From the NCBI GenBank assembly GCA_047602575.1, contig JASGGY010000007.1, positions 396,592 to 460,591 of the forward strand: a DNA stretch of 64,000 nucleotides, read 5' to 3'. Positions 50,537 to 59,249 of this stretch are shown in pieces. Numbering within the stretch: the stretch's first letter is position 1; each line of letters opens with the position of its first letter. Under the pieces are notes generated by a model. That model saw only the letters and a list, made by a program, of their open reading frames with translations, did no database searches and had not been told where the DNA came from. Position numbers and translations under genes: made by a program. Origin of the DNA: UBA1366 sp047602575. Lineage in GTDB: Bacteria; Bacillota; Clostridia; Oscillospirales; Ruminococcaceae.

Positions 50537-52261
50537 ATGAAAAAGCTTTTGGTGGCGGCAATGACTCTGGCTATGGTGGTCGGAACGATTGCAGTCGAAC
50601 TGCCGGAAGGTCTCAACGAAGAAATCAATTCCGTCAATCTGTTGACGGTAAACGCAGAAACGAGCGGAGATTACACATACACCATTCTTGCGGATGGAAC
50701 AGTTGAGATCACGGATTATAGCGGATCAGCAACGTTATTAGAAATTCCGGATACGATTGACGGGAAGAGCGTGACGAGTATAGGGAATGAAGCATTTGCG
50801 CTCAGCTACAGCCTGACCGCCTCAACTATCCCGTCAAGTGTCAAGTCCATTGCAGCGAAAGCTTTTTTTAACTGCACAAGCTTAGCAGCTATTACCATCC
50901 CATCGAGCGTGACAAGCATCGGAGCATATGCATTTTTCGGTTGTACCAGTCTGACCAGCATTGCAATCCAATCTGGCATGACGAGCATCGACGATTATGC
51001 ATTTGGCTACTGCACAAACTTGACTGCCATCGTCCTGCCGAATAGCGTGACAAGTATCGGAAACTACGCGTTTTCTAACTGCTTAAGCTTGAAATCGATC
51101 ACCATCCCGGATAGCGTAACGAGCATCGGAGAGTGGGCATTTTACCAATGCACAGAACTGACTACCTCCGTTATCCCGTCAAGCGTGAAGAGTATCGGCG
51201 CGTATTCGTTCTATTTCTGCGAAGCCCTGACTAGTGTCACAATTCAACCTGGGGTGACAAGCATCGGTGATTATGCGTTTTCCTATTGCACCAGTTTGAC
51301 CAGCATTGTGCTTCCAAATAGTGTAACGAGTCTTGGGAACTGGGTGTTTTCTTGGTGTACAGGTCTGAAATCGATCACCATCCCGGATAGTGTAACGAGC
51401 ATCGGCGCGTATGCGTTCTATAAATGCACAAGCCTGACAAGTGTTACAATTCCGATCAGATTGAAATGCATAGATAATTATACATTCTACAACAACACCA
51501 GCCTGACCAGCATTACGATCCCTTCTAGCGTGACAATCCTCAACGAGGGCGCATTTTATGGCTGCACGAGCCTAACTTCCATTACCATCCCGTCAAACGT
51601 GACGAAAATCAATTTGTGTGCACTCGGATATTATAACGATGCGAAATTGAATGCTGAGAAAATTGCTGGCTATAGAATCTCTTGTTATGCCGGTTCGGCG
51701 GCAGAGAGCTATGCTAAAGATAATGGCTTTAATTATTCGATTATCATCAAATCCACAGAAACCGTCCTCTCAAAATGCACCGCAACGCTATCCGCATCTA
51801 TCTACACTTATGATGGTAAAGCGAAAAAGCCCGTCATAACTGTGAAAAACGGTACGAAAACGCTCAAGTCCGGCACGGACTATACCGTGACCTATTCCGC
51901 AAACACCGCCGTCGGCAAGGCAACCGTCACCATCAAGGGAAAAGGCAATTACACCGGTGCAATCACAAAAACATTCAAGATCAACCCGAAAGCCACCAGC
52001 CTTACCTCCGTGACAGCCGGCACGAAAAAAGCCACAGTGAAGTTTACAAAAGTTTCGGGTGCGACGGGCTACCAAATCTATCGTGCGACATCTAAGACGG
52101 GAACTTACACCAAGGTGAAAACCACCGCTTCCACCAGCTTCACAAACACCGGACTGACCAAGGGCAAGACCTATTACTATAAAGTACGGACTTACAAAAC
52201 CGTCGCTGGCACAAACTATTACAGTGCGTATTCCGCGATAAAATCCGCCAAAGCGAAATAA
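50537..52261 (+). CDS. Secreted BspA-like leucine-rich repeat protein
   Basis: A 574-residue secreted protein. The signal peptide is short (MKKLLVAAMTLAMVVGTIAV). About a dozen LRR_5/BspA-type repeats of ~23 residues follow (pattern IPSSVTSIGAYAFxxCTSLTSI). After these come a YDGKAKKPVITVKNG-type Ig-like domain and a fibronectin-III-like domain (TGYQIYRATSKTGTYTKVKT ... YYYKVRTY). No LPXTG, transmembrane tail or dockerin is present, so it is either released or held non-covalently. Such proteins serve adhesion to host or plant surfaces. GAAAGGACGGAG precedes the ATG. Neighbouring repeats are nearly identical at DNA level. Confidence 0.88.
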   Translation: MKKLLVAAMTLAMVVGTIAVELPEGLNEEINSVNLLTVNAETSGDYTYTILADGTVEITDYSGSATLLEIPDTIDGKSVTSIGNEAFALSYSLTASTIPSSVKSIAAKAFFNCTSLAAITIPSSVTSIGAYAFFGCTSLTSIAIQSGMTSIDDYAFGYCTNLTAIVLPNSVTSIGNYAFSNCLSLKSITIPDSVTSIGEWAFYQCTELTTSVIPSSVKSIGAYSFYFCEALTSVTIQPGVTSIGDYAFSYCTSLTSIVLPNSVTSLGNWVFSWCTGLKSITIPDSVTSIGAYAFYKCTSLTSVTIPIRLKCIDNYTFYNNTSLTSITIPSSVTILNEGAFYGCTSLTSITIPSNVTKINLCALGYYNDAKLNAEKIAGYRISCYAGSAAESYAKDNGFNYSIIIKSTETVLSKCTATLSASIYTYDGKAKKPVITVKNGTKTLKSGTDYTVTYSANTAVGKATVTIKGKGNYTGAITKTFKINPKATSLTSVTAGTKKATVKFTKVSGATGYQIYRATSKTGTYTKVKTTASTSFTNTGLTKGKTYYYKVRTYKTVAGTNYYSAYSAIKSAKAK

Positions 52262-52275
52262 TTCCACGGTTTCCG

Positions 52276-52318
52276 ACCGCCTGCGGCTTGAAATAAGCCG
52301 CGGGCGGTTATGTTTTTT
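52276..52318 (+). terminator. Terminator after the leucine-rich-repeat gene
   Basis: ACCGCCTGCGGCTT pairs with AAGCCGCGGGCGGT (one mismatch), followed by TTATGTTTTTT. Confidence 0.85.
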
Positions 52319-52359
52319 CTGAAAATTGATATGGGCTACATAAAAATTTCAAAAACCTC

Positions 52360-52388
52360 TTGAAAACTTTGTGAATATGCTGTATAAT
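52360..52388 (+). promoter_or_regulatory. Sigma-A promoter of the EF-G-like gene
   Basis: TTGAAA at 52360-52365, 17 bp, TATAAT at 52383-52388. Confidence 0.75.
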
Positions 52389-52459
52389 CAGATTGTACAG
52401 CCGCGGCGAATTGTGAAATTCTTATAACGGCTGATCAGAAACAGTAAGGAGAGAGTACA

Positions 52460-54547
52460 TTGAAGGTTTATTCCAGCGAAAAGATTAAAAATATCGCCCT
52501 TGCGGGGCACGGCGGTTCGGGAAAGACCTCGCTTTGCGAAGCGCTTCTGTTCAGGACGGGTGCCGCAGACCGGCTCGGACGCGTTGCCGACGGCAATACC
52601 GTTTCAGATTTCAACCCCGAAGAAATCAAACGCAAATCTTCCATCTATACCTCGCTGTCCTGCTTTTTTACCGAGGATATGAAAATAAACCTCATCGACA
52701 CGCCCGGCTTGTTTGACTATGAAAGCGGCATGGCGGAGGGCATCCGCGCGTCGGACTGCGTAATGATCACCGTTTCCGGAAAGTCCGGCGCTGCCGTCGG
52801 CACGCACAAGGCTTATGATTACGCTACGGAAATGGGCAAGTCGAAAATGTTTGTTGTCACAAAGCTTGACGACGACAACGCGAATTTCAATAACGTTCTG
52901 ACCGAGCTGAAAGCCGAGTTCGGGCCGTCCGTATGCCCGGTGGTCGTGCCGGTGATCGCAGACAGAAAAATCATTTCCTATGTCAATTTAATCGAAATGA
53001 AAGCCTATAAATACGACGACAAGGGCAACGCGGTCGAAACCGAAATGCCCACCGCGGAGGTTTCCGCGAAGATGGAATACCGCATCGACGGACTGGTTGC
53101 GGCGGTTTCCGAAGCTGTTGCAGAAACCGACGAGACGCTGTTCGAGAAGTTTTTTTCCGGCGAAGCGTTTACGCAAAAAGAGCTGATCGACGGCATTCAC
53201 AAGGGCATGAAAGCCGGCACAATCACCCCTGTCACCTGCGTGTCGTCCACCTCGCTTGCGGGCGTGGATATGCTGCTGAAGGAAATCTCGCTGCTGCTGC
53301 CCGCCCACGAAGCGGGGGACACCGCTCAGGCGACTGACGCGTCCGGTGCGCCGGTTACGGTTGCTTGCGCGGAGGACGCGCCGCTGTCGGCGTTTGTGTT
53401 CAAAACCGTTGCCGATCCGTTTGTGGGAAAAATGTCCTTCCTCCGCGTGATGTCCGGAAAGCTCACCGCCGGGGCGGAGGTTGTCAACGCGACCACAGGC
53501 ACAGTTGAAAAGGTAGGCAAGCTGATGGTGATCCGGGGCAAGAAGCAGGAGGAGGTCGCACAGGCGTGCGCGGGCGATATTGTCGCCGCCGCGAAGATGA
53601 CGGTGAACACCAACGACACGATCTGCGATGCTGCCTGCGTGGTGAAATTCCCGGCAATCGCCGTGCCGAAACCTTGCTATTTCGTTGCGGTGCGTGCGAA
53701 AACGCAGGGCGACGAAAGCAAGATTTCCGGTGCGGTCACAAGGCTGCTTGAGGAGGACAAAACGCTGTCCTACACGATGGATACCGACACGCGCGAGATG
53801 CTTCTGGGGGGCTTGGGCGAGCAGCATATTTCTGCCGTGCTTGCGAAGCTCAAGGGCGATTTCGGCGTTGAGGTTGAGCTGAGCATGCCGAAAATCGCTT
53901 ACCGCGAAACCATCCGCAAAAAGGTCAAGGTGCAGGGCCGCCATAAAAAGCAATCCGGCGGTCACGGTCAGTTCGGCGATGTGTGGATTGAGTTTGAGCC
54001 GTGCGTTTCCGACGAGCTGGTGTTCGAGGAAAAAGTATTCGGCGGCGCAGTTCCGCGCAATTTCTTCCCGGCGGTGGAAAAGGGCTTGCAGGAAAGCGTG
54101 CGCAAGGGCGTTCTGGCGGGCTTCCCCGTCGTGGGGCTGAAAGCGATTCTCGTGGACGGCTCGTATCACCCGGTCGATTCGTCTGAAATGGCGTTTAAAA
54201 TCGCCGCCTCGGTCGCTTATAAAGACGGTCTGCGCAAAGCCGAGCCGGTGCTGCTTGAACCGATCGGCGCGCTGGCGGTGATTGTGCCGGATTCCAACAC
54301 CGGCGACATGATGGGCGAGCTGAACAAGCGCCGCGGCAGGGTGCTGGGCATGACCCCGACCGAGAAAAAGGGCTTGACCGAAATCAATGCGGAAGTCCCC
54401 ATGAGCGAGATGCAGGACTTCGCGCTCATCGTCCGCCAGATGACGCAGGGCATGGGCTCGTTCACGCTAGAAAAGCTGCGCTATGAGCAGCTCCCCGCCA
54501 ACCTCGTGGCGGATGTCATTGCGAAATCCGCACCCGACGAGGAGTAA
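52460..54547 (+). CDS. Elongation factor G-like GTPase (FusA2 type)
   Basis: A 695-residue translational GTPase starting at TTG after AAGGAGAG. The P-loop is ALAGHGGSGKTS, G3 is DTPGLFDYESG, and G4 reads TKLDDD rather than NKxD, as in the EF-G-like paralogue group. Domains II-V are complete (VADPFVGKMSFLRVMSGKL, GQFGDVWIEFEP, VPMSEMQDFALIVRQMTQGMG). The switch I region is shortened (NTVSDFNPEEIKRKSSIYTS). The main fusA is expected elsewhere beside rps and tuf genes; this stand-alone paralogue may act in ribosome recycling or stress, but its role in Clostridia is not settled. Confidence 0.9.
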   Translation: MKVYSSEKIKNIALAGHGGSGKTSLCEALLFRTGAADRLGRVADGNTVSDFNPEEIKRKSSIYTSLSCFFTEDMKINLIDTPGLFDYESGMAEGIRASDCVMITVSGKSGAAVGTHKAYDYATEMGKSKMFVVTKLDDDNANFNNVLTELKAEFGPSVCPVVVPVIADRKIISYVNLIEMKAYKYDDKGNAVETEMPTAEVSAKMEYRIDGLVAAVSEAVAETDETLFEKFFSGEAFTQKELIDGIHKGMKAGTITPVTCVSSTSLAGVDMLLKEISLLLPAHEAGDTAQATDASGAPVTVACAEDAPLSAFVFKTVADPFVGKMSFLRVMSGKLTAGAEVVNATTGTVEKVGKLMVIRGKKQEEVAQACAGDIVAAAKMTVNTNDTICDAACVVKFPAIAVPKPCYFVAVRAKTQGDESKISGAVTRLLEEDKTLSYTMDTDTREMLLGGLGEQHISAVLAKLKGDFGVEVELSMPKIAYRETIRKKVKVQGRHKKQSGGHGQFGDVWIEFEPCVSDELVFEEKVFGGAVPRNFFPAVEKGLQESVRKGVLAGFPVVGLKAILVDGSYHPVDSSEMAFKIAASVAYKDGLRKAEPVLLEPIGALAVIVPDSNTGDMMGELNKRRGRVLGMTPTEKKGLTEINAEVPMSEMQDFALIVRQMTQGMGSFTLEKLRYEQLPANLVADVIAKSAPDEE

Positions 54548-54561
54548 ATCGAATATACCGG

Positions 54562-54590
54562 CAGGACGGATTTTTGTCCGTCCTGTCTTA
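54562..54590 (+). terminator. Terminator after the EF-G-like gene
   Basis: CAGGACGGA pairs with TCCGTCCTG around a short T-rich loop, followed by TCTTATTT. Confidence 0.75.
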
Positions 54591-54610
54591 TTTATGAAAG
54601 GAGCTTTGCG

Positions 54611-55369
54611 ATGAAATTACCGGAAATGATTCTGTTTGACTACGGACACACGCTGCTTTACGAGCCGGGGGCTGACCCGCTGGGGGGCGATACGGCGCTG
54701 TTTCCTTACATCACGAAAAATCCGAACAATTATACACCGGCGGATATTTGCCGCATCACGCAGGAAATCTGCGCGGAGGTTTACGACGATGACCGCCGCG
54801 TGGATTTTCATGAAAACAACCTCCGCAGGATGCTCAATGAGTATCTGGAAATCGAACTGGCGGTTTCCTTTGAGGAAGCCGAGCGGATTGTCTGGAACGG
54901 CATTTCGGCGGGTGCTGTCATGCCGGGCGCGCCAGAAATGCTGGCGCTTCTGCGCGAGAAAGGCATCCGCACCGGTGTGATTAGCAATTTAACTTGGTCC
55001 GGTGCGGCATTGGCTGAACGCATCGCGCGGCTTTTGCCGGAACATCGCTTCGACTTTATTTTAGCGTCCAGTGAATATGTCTGCCGGAAGCCCAGCCGGT
55101 TTTTGTTTGAGCTGGCACTCAAAAAGGCAAAGCTTGCGCCGGAGCAGGTGTGGTTTTGCGGCGACAGCGCGGCGGCGGATGTGCTGGGCGCGCAGGGCGC
55201 CGGGATTTTCCCCGTGCTTTATGAGAGCGCGGCGGTGGAAAATCCGTGGGCGGGGCGCAATGACGATGTGCGGATTGACGGGGATTATTTACATATCTGT
55301 GACTGGCGCGAGCTGACGGATGCGCTGGATGCGCTCGGATCGGTAAGGGAAGCGTTTTCAGTTTCATGA
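54611..55369 (+). CDS. HAD family hydrolase
   Basis: A 252-residue haloacid-dehalogenase-like phosphatase with an alpha-helical cap after motif I. Motif I is LFDYGHTLLYEPG: the nucleophile Asp is present, but the second Asp two residues on is replaced by Gly, a variant seen in a HAD subgroup. Motif II is GVISNLTWSG, motif III includes CRKPSRFLFE, and motif IV is WFCGDSAAADVLGAQGAG. Substrate unknown. GAAAGGAG precedes the ATG. An independent promoter lies between it and the next gene. Confidence 0.85.
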   Translation: MKLPEMILFDYGHTLLYEPGADPLGGDTALFPYITKNPNNYTPADICRITQEICAEVYDDDRRVDFHENNLRRMLNEYLEIELAVSFEEAERIVWNGISAGAVMPGAPEMLALLREKGIRTGVISNLTWSGAALAERIARLLPEHRFDFILASSEYVCRKPSRFLFELALKKAKLAPEQVWFCGDSAAADVLGAQGAGIFPVLYESAAVENPWAGRNDDVRIDGDYLHICDWRELTDALDALGSVREAFSVS

Positions 55370-55387
55370 TTTTCGGCACATTTACCC

Positions 55388-55415
55388 TTGCATTTTTCAG
55401 CGGATGTGCTATAAT
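55388..55415 (+). promoter_or_regulatory. Sigma-A promoter of the ATPase/oxidoreductase operon
   Basis: TTGCAT at 55388-55393, 16 bp, TATAAT at 55410-55415. Confidence 0.65.
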
Positions 55416-55453
55416 AAAAGAGTTGAGCGATTTACGCGGGGAGGGGATCTGCC

Positions 55454-56122
55454 ATGGGCGCGGTTACAATCATCACGGGACATTACGGCGCGGGGAAAAC
55501 GAACCTTGCCGTCAACCTCGCCGTTTCTGCTGCAAAAGCGGGGGAGCGGGTATCGGTTGTGGATCTCGACATCGTCAATCCCTATTTCCGGACGGCGGAT
55601 TTTGCGGAATTGTTTCAGTCGCTCGGCATTGAGCTGACCGCTTCGGTTTACGCCAACTCAAACCTCGACATCCCCGCCATCAGCTTTGATTTAGAGCGGA
55701 TTGCGGGCGAGGCGGGAACAGTTATCATCGACGTGGGCGGCGACGACGCGGGGGCTGCGGCGGTCGGACGGTACGCAGACGCGTTCAAGGCGCTTCCCGA
55801 ACCGGCGGCACTGATTTATGTCATCAACCAGCGCCGTTTGCAGACAGAAACGGTTGCCGAAACGCTTGTGATTCTCCGCGAAATCGAAGCCGCATCGCAC
55901 CTGCGCGTCACCGGAATTGTCAACAACACCAATCTCGGCGCGGAAACGGCGTTTGACACCGTCGCCGCATCCATGCCCTACGCGCGGGAAACGGCGGAAG
56001 CGGCGGACTTGCCGCTGCTGTTCACCACCGCACCCGCCGCGTTTGCGGACAAGCTGCGCATGAAATTTCCAAGTGAAGTTTTCCGTATAACAGATGTGTT
56101 TGTGCGCAAGCCGTGGGATTGA
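55454..56122 (+). CDS. MinD/ParA-like P-loop ATPase
   Basis: A 222-residue ATPase. The deviant Walker A is ITGHYGAGKTNLAVNLA, followed by VSVVDLDIVNPYFRTADF and VIIDVGGDDAGAAAVGRYAD (Walker B region). A mid-protein INQRRLQTETV and GIVNNTNLGAETAFD complete the nucleotide site. No partner-binding or membrane-targeting helix was seen. It is 43 bp upstream of the ferredoxin subunit of the 2-oxoacid oxidoreductase, so it may help its assembly, for example by cofactor or cluster handling (inference from context only). GGGGAGGGG precedes the ATG. Confidence 0.8.
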   Translation: MGAVTIITGHYGAGKTNLAVNLAVSAAKAGERVSVVDLDIVNPYFRTADFAELFQSLGIELTASVYANSNLDIPAISFDLERIAGEAGTVIIDVGGDDAGAAAVGRYADAFKALPEPAALIYVINQRRLQTETVAETLVILREIEAASHLRVTGIVNNTNLGAETAFDTVAASMPYARETAEAADLPLLFTTAPAAFADKLRMKFPSEVFRITDVFVRKPWD

Positions 56123-56165
56123 CATAAAAATATTGTTTATTTTTCCAAAAGAAAGGATGAAAGAT

Positions 56166-56372
56166 ATGCCAAAAATCACCGTGAATTTTGAGCGGTGCAA
56201 GGGTTGTGCGCTTTGCACAACAGCCTGTCCGAAGAAAATTGTTGAACTGCAAAAAGAAAAGCGCAACCAGAAGGGTTATTACACCGCGCACTGCATCGAC
56301 GACGACAAGTGCATCGGCTGCGCGATGTGCGCAATGATGTGTCCGGACTGCGCAATTGTGGTCGAGAAATAA
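56166..56372 (+). CDS. 2-oxoacid oxidoreductase delta subunit (2x[4Fe-4S] ferredoxin)
   Basis: A 68-residue ferredoxin. Two cluster motifs, CKGCALCTTACP and CIGCAMCAMMCP, hold two [4Fe-4S] clusters. It passes electrons from the TPP subunits to soluble ferredoxin. First of four adjoining subunit genes (delta, alpha, beta, gamma). AAAGGATG lies before the ATG. Confidence 0.92.
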   Translation: MPKITVNFERCKGCALCTTACPKKIVELQKEKRNQKGYYTAHCIDDDKCIGCAMCAMMCPDCAIVVEK

Positions 56373-56397
56373 TTCCCAAACGAAAGGACGGTCAACC

Positions 56398-57441
56398 ATG
56401 GAAAGAAGCCTGATGAAAGGCAACGAAGCGATTGCCGAAGCCGCAATGCGTGCGGGATGCAAGTGCTTTTTTGGTTATCCCATCACCCCCCAGACGGAGA
56501 TTTCCGCCTATCTGGCAAAGAACATGGCAAAGAACGGCGGCGTGTTTTTACAGGCGGAGAGTGAAATCGCCGCAATCAATATGGTGCTTGGAGCGGCTTC
56601 CACCGGAACGCGCGTGATGACAAGCTCCTCCTCCCCGGGAATCTCGCTCAAGGGCGAGGGGATCTCGTACATAGCGGGATCGGATCTGCCCTGTGTAATT
56701 ATTAATGTGCAGCGCGGCGGTCCGGGACTCGGCGGCATCCAGCCATCGCAGGCGGACTACTGGCAGGCAACCCGCGCGCTCGGACACGGCGACTTCCATG
56801 TGCTGGTGTTCGCACCGTCCTCGGTGCAGGAGATGGTGGACATGGTGACGGATGCGTTCGACCTTGCCGACGCGTACAGAATGCCCGCAATGCTGCTTGC
56901 CGACGGCTTGCTCGGTCAAATGATGGAGCCGGTTTCGTTCCCCGAAAAGAAAACCACAGCCGCCGAAAAGCCGTGGGCTGCGGACGGCCATAAGAATCAA
57001 CGCGAACACAACATCATCAACTCGCTTTACCTCCAGCCCAACAAGCTGCAAGGTTCGGTGGTTGACCGCTTCGCGCGCTATGACGAAATCAAGGAAAAGC
57101 ACGCGCAGGCGGAATGCTACCTCTGCGATGATGCCGATTTTGTCGTAACCGCTTACGGCGCGACCGCCCGCGTGGCGAAATCCGCGGTGAATCAGGCGCG
57201 CGCAAAGGGCATCAAAGCTGGTCTGTTCCGCCCGAAAACCCTCTGGCCGTATCCGGAAAAGCTGCTCAATGACGCTTGCGCACAGGCGAAAAAGGTGCTG
57301 TGCGTGGAGATGTCGATGGGGCAGATGATCGACGATGTGAAGCTCGCGCTCAATTGCAGAATTCCTGTGACATTTTTCGGAAGAACCGGTGGCATCATTC
57401 CCACACCCGCCGAGGTGCTTGCCGAAATCGAGAAGCTTTAA
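56398..57441 (+). CDS. vorB: 2-oxoacid:ferredoxin oxidoreductase subunit alpha (VorB-like)
   Basis: A 347-residue alpha subunit. Key blocks are FFGYPITPQTEISAYL, FLQAESEIAAINMVLGAAST, TSSSSPGISLKGEGISYIAG and VQRGGPGLGGIQPSQADYWQ. It forms the core with the beta subunit and oxidatively decarboxylates 2-oxoacids with CoA and ferredoxin. It most resembles the 3-methyl-2-oxobutanoate (branched-chain) type, but 2-oxoglutarate (Kor) cannot be excluded by eye. GAAAGGACGG precedes the ATG, as also in the beta gene. Confidence 0.9.
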   Translation: MERSLMKGNEAIAEAAMRAGCKCFFGYPITPQTEISAYLAKNMAKNGGVFLQAESEIAAINMVLGAASTGTRVMTSSSSPGISLKGEGISYIAGSDLPCVIINVQRGGPGLGGIQPSQADYWQATRALGHGDFHVLVFAPSSVQEMVDMVTDAFDLADAYRMPAMLLADGLLGQMMEPVSFPEKKTTAAEKPWAADGHKNQREHNIINSLYLQPNKLQGSVVDRFARYDEIKEKHAQAECYLCDDADFVVTAYGATARVAKSAVNQARAKGIKAGLFRPKTLWPYPEKLLNDACAQAKKVLCVEMSMGQMIDDVKLALNCRIPVTFFGRTGGIIPTPAEVLAEIEKL

Positions 57442-57463
57442 ACGAAAGGACGGTAATCAATAC

Positions 57464-58216
57464 ATGGCAGTTGTTTTTGAAAGACCCCACGCCCTGTGTG
57501 ACGTGTCCACGCATTATTGCCCGGGCTGTACGCATGGAATTATCCACCGCCTTGTCGCGGAGGTCATCGACGAAATGGGCATTGAGGGCGATACCATCGG
57601 CGTTTGTCCGGTCGGCTGCTCGGTCATGGCGTATGATTATTTTAATTGTGATATGATTGAAGCCCCCCACGGACGCGCCCCAGCGGTTGCGACCGGTGTT
57701 AAGCGCGCAAAGCCCGACAGCTTTGTTTTCACCTATCAGGGCGACGGCGACTTAGCGGCAATCGGCACGGCGGAAACCGTTCACGCGGCGACGCGCGGCG
57801 AGAACATTGTGATTATTTTCGTCAACAACACCACCTACGGCATGACGGGCGGACAGATGGCGCCCACGACCCTCCCCGGACAGGTGACGCAGACGACCCC
57901 CTATGGACGCGACCCGCAGGTTCAGGGCTATCCCATCCGCGTGTGCGAAATGCTCGCGACCCTTGACGGCACGGCGCTCGCGCAGCGCGTGTCCGTTGAC
58001 ACCGTGCCGAACATCCGCAAGGCGAAAGCGGCAATCAAGAAAGCCTTTGAGAACCAGCGCGACAAAAAGGGCTTCTCCATTGTGGAGGTGCTTTCGACCT
58101 GCCCGACCAACTGGGGGCTTTCTCCGGTGGCGGCGCTCGACCGCCTGCGCAAGGACATGGTGCCTTATTACCCGCTCGGCGTTTATAAGGACAAAAGCAC
58201 GGAGGAGGGCAAGTAA
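57464..58216 (+). CDS. 2-oxoacid:ferredoxin oxidoreductase subunit beta (TPP-binding)
   Basis: A 250-residue subunit carrying thiamin diphosphate. TPP/Mg motif: YQGDGDLAAIGTAE ... VNNTTYGMTGGQMAPTT. CPGCTHG near the N-terminus and CPVGCSVMAYDYF are family blocks. The start is MAVVFERPHALCD after GAAAGGACGG. Its stop codon directly abuts the gamma start. Confidence 0.92.
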   Translation: MAVVFERPHALCDVSTHYCPGCTHGIIHRLVAEVIDEMGIEGDTIGVCPVGCSVMAYDYFNCDMIEAPHGRAPAVATGVKRAKPDSFVFTYQGDGDLAAIGTAETVHAATRGENIVIIFVNNTTYGMTGGQMAPTTLPGQVTQTTPYGRDPQVQGYPIRVCEMLATLDGTALAQRVSVDTVPNIRKAKAAIKKAFENQRDKKGFSIVEVLSTCPTNWGLSPVAALDRLRKDMVPYYPLGVYKDKSTEEGK

Positions 58217-58765
58217 ATGACGACGACGAAAACCAGTGAAATTGTGCTTGCCGGCTTCGGCGGGCAGGGGATACTCTTTGCGGGAAAAATCCTCGCATAC
58301 GGCGGACTGACCGACAACATGGAGGTTTCGTGGCTTCCGTCCTACGGGCCGGAAATGCGCGGCGGCACGGCGAACTGTTCGGTGTGCATTTCAAGCGAAC
58401 CCATCGGCTCGCCCCTGGTGCTCAATCCGAATTACCTCATCGCGATGAATCTGCCTTCTTACCGGAAGTTCATCGACGCGGTGACACCGGGCGGCGTAGC
58501 GGTGATTGACTCGTCGATGGTGGAGGAATGCTCCGCGCGCACGGACATCAGCTGCTTTTGTGTGCCGGCGACAAAGCTTGCCGACGACAACGGGCTGTCG
58601 GGCATGGCGAACATCATCCTCATCGGCAAGCTGCTTGCCGAAACGGGCATTGTCAGCGACGCGGCACTGAAAAAAGCGATTGAGAAATCCGTTCCGCCGA
58701 AAAAGGCGCATCTGATTGAAAGCAATCTGAAAGCGATTGCAATCGGCGCGGCTTATCAGGGATAA
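58217..58765 (+). CDS. 2-oxoacid:ferredoxin oxidoreductase subunit gamma
   Basis: A 182-residue gamma subunit: IVLAGFGGQGILFAGKILAYGG at the N-terminus, SWLPSYGPEMRGGTANCSVCIS and the C-terminal KKAHLIESNLKAIAIGAAY. It binds CoA/partner subunits and closes the operon. GGAGGGC lies just inside the end of the beta gene. The operon terminator downstream is split by an insertion sequence. Confidence 0.92.
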   Translation: MTTTKTSEIVLAGFGGQGILFAGKILAYGGLTDNMEVSWLPSYGPEMRGGTANCSVCISSEPIGSPLVLNPNYLIAMNLPSYRKFIDAVTPGGVAVIDSSMVEECSARTDISCFCVPATKLADDNGLSGMANIILIGKLLAETGIVSDAALKKAIEKSVPPKKAHLIESNLKAIAIGAAYQG

Positions 58766-58784
58766 AGCGAACTGAAACAATAAG

Positions 58785-58798
58785 AAACGGCCTCTACC
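58785..58798. terminator. Left arm of a terminator split by an IS (right arm 60162-60176)
   Basis: AAACGGCCTCTACC here is complementary, with one mismatch, to GGTAGAGACCGTTT at 60162-60175, which continues into T's. Without the IS the arms would form a bidirectional terminator between the oxidoreductase operon and the minus-strand fragment beyond. Confidence 0.7.
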
Positions 58799-58880
58799 AC
58801 TGAAATGCACCCCAAAAGTTAGACAATGTGGTATAATAGAAATATACTGAAAATTGAGCTAACGAAAGGGGTGCATTTTT

Positions 58881-59249
58881 ATGTCAAAAGGGGTAGCAAA
58901 AAAAAGATACACAGGCGAAATAAAGCAGATGGTTGTTGAAGATATGATAAATAATAAGTTATCATATCGGGATGTGCGTAGAAAGTATGGAATAACAGCA
59001 CATGACATACCTCAGAAATGGGAACGCATATACCTTGAAGAAGGAGCAGAAGGATTATACATAGAACGTCGTGGACGTGCTTGTTCCGGTAACGGAACGC
59101 AGAAAGGCAGAAAACCCAAGCTTGAAAAATCAAAGGAAGAAGATTTGATTGCAGAACTGCAACGTCTTAGAATTGAGAACGAATACCTAAAAAAATTGAA
59201 TGCTTTGGTTCAGTCAGAACGGCAACTGCCAAACAAAAAACATTGGTAA
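58881..59249 (+). CDS. IS3-family transposase OrfA
   Basis: A 122-residue protein with an N-terminal helix-turn-helix (RYTGEIKQMVVEDMINNKLS, YRDVRRKYGITAHDIPQKW) and a leucine-rich coiled coil near the end (LIAELQRLRIENEYLKKLN). It binds IS ends. The end overlaps orfB; a run of six A followed by C (59235-59241) lies in the overlap, and orfB is in the -1 frame, as expected for programmed frameshifting to OrfAB. Confidence 0.9.
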   Translation: MSKGVAKKRYTGEIKQMVVEDMINNKLSYRDVRRKYGITAHDIPQKWERIYLEEGAEGLYIERRGRACSGNGTQKGRKPKLEKSKEEDLIAELQRLRIENEYLKKLNALVQSERQLPNKKHW

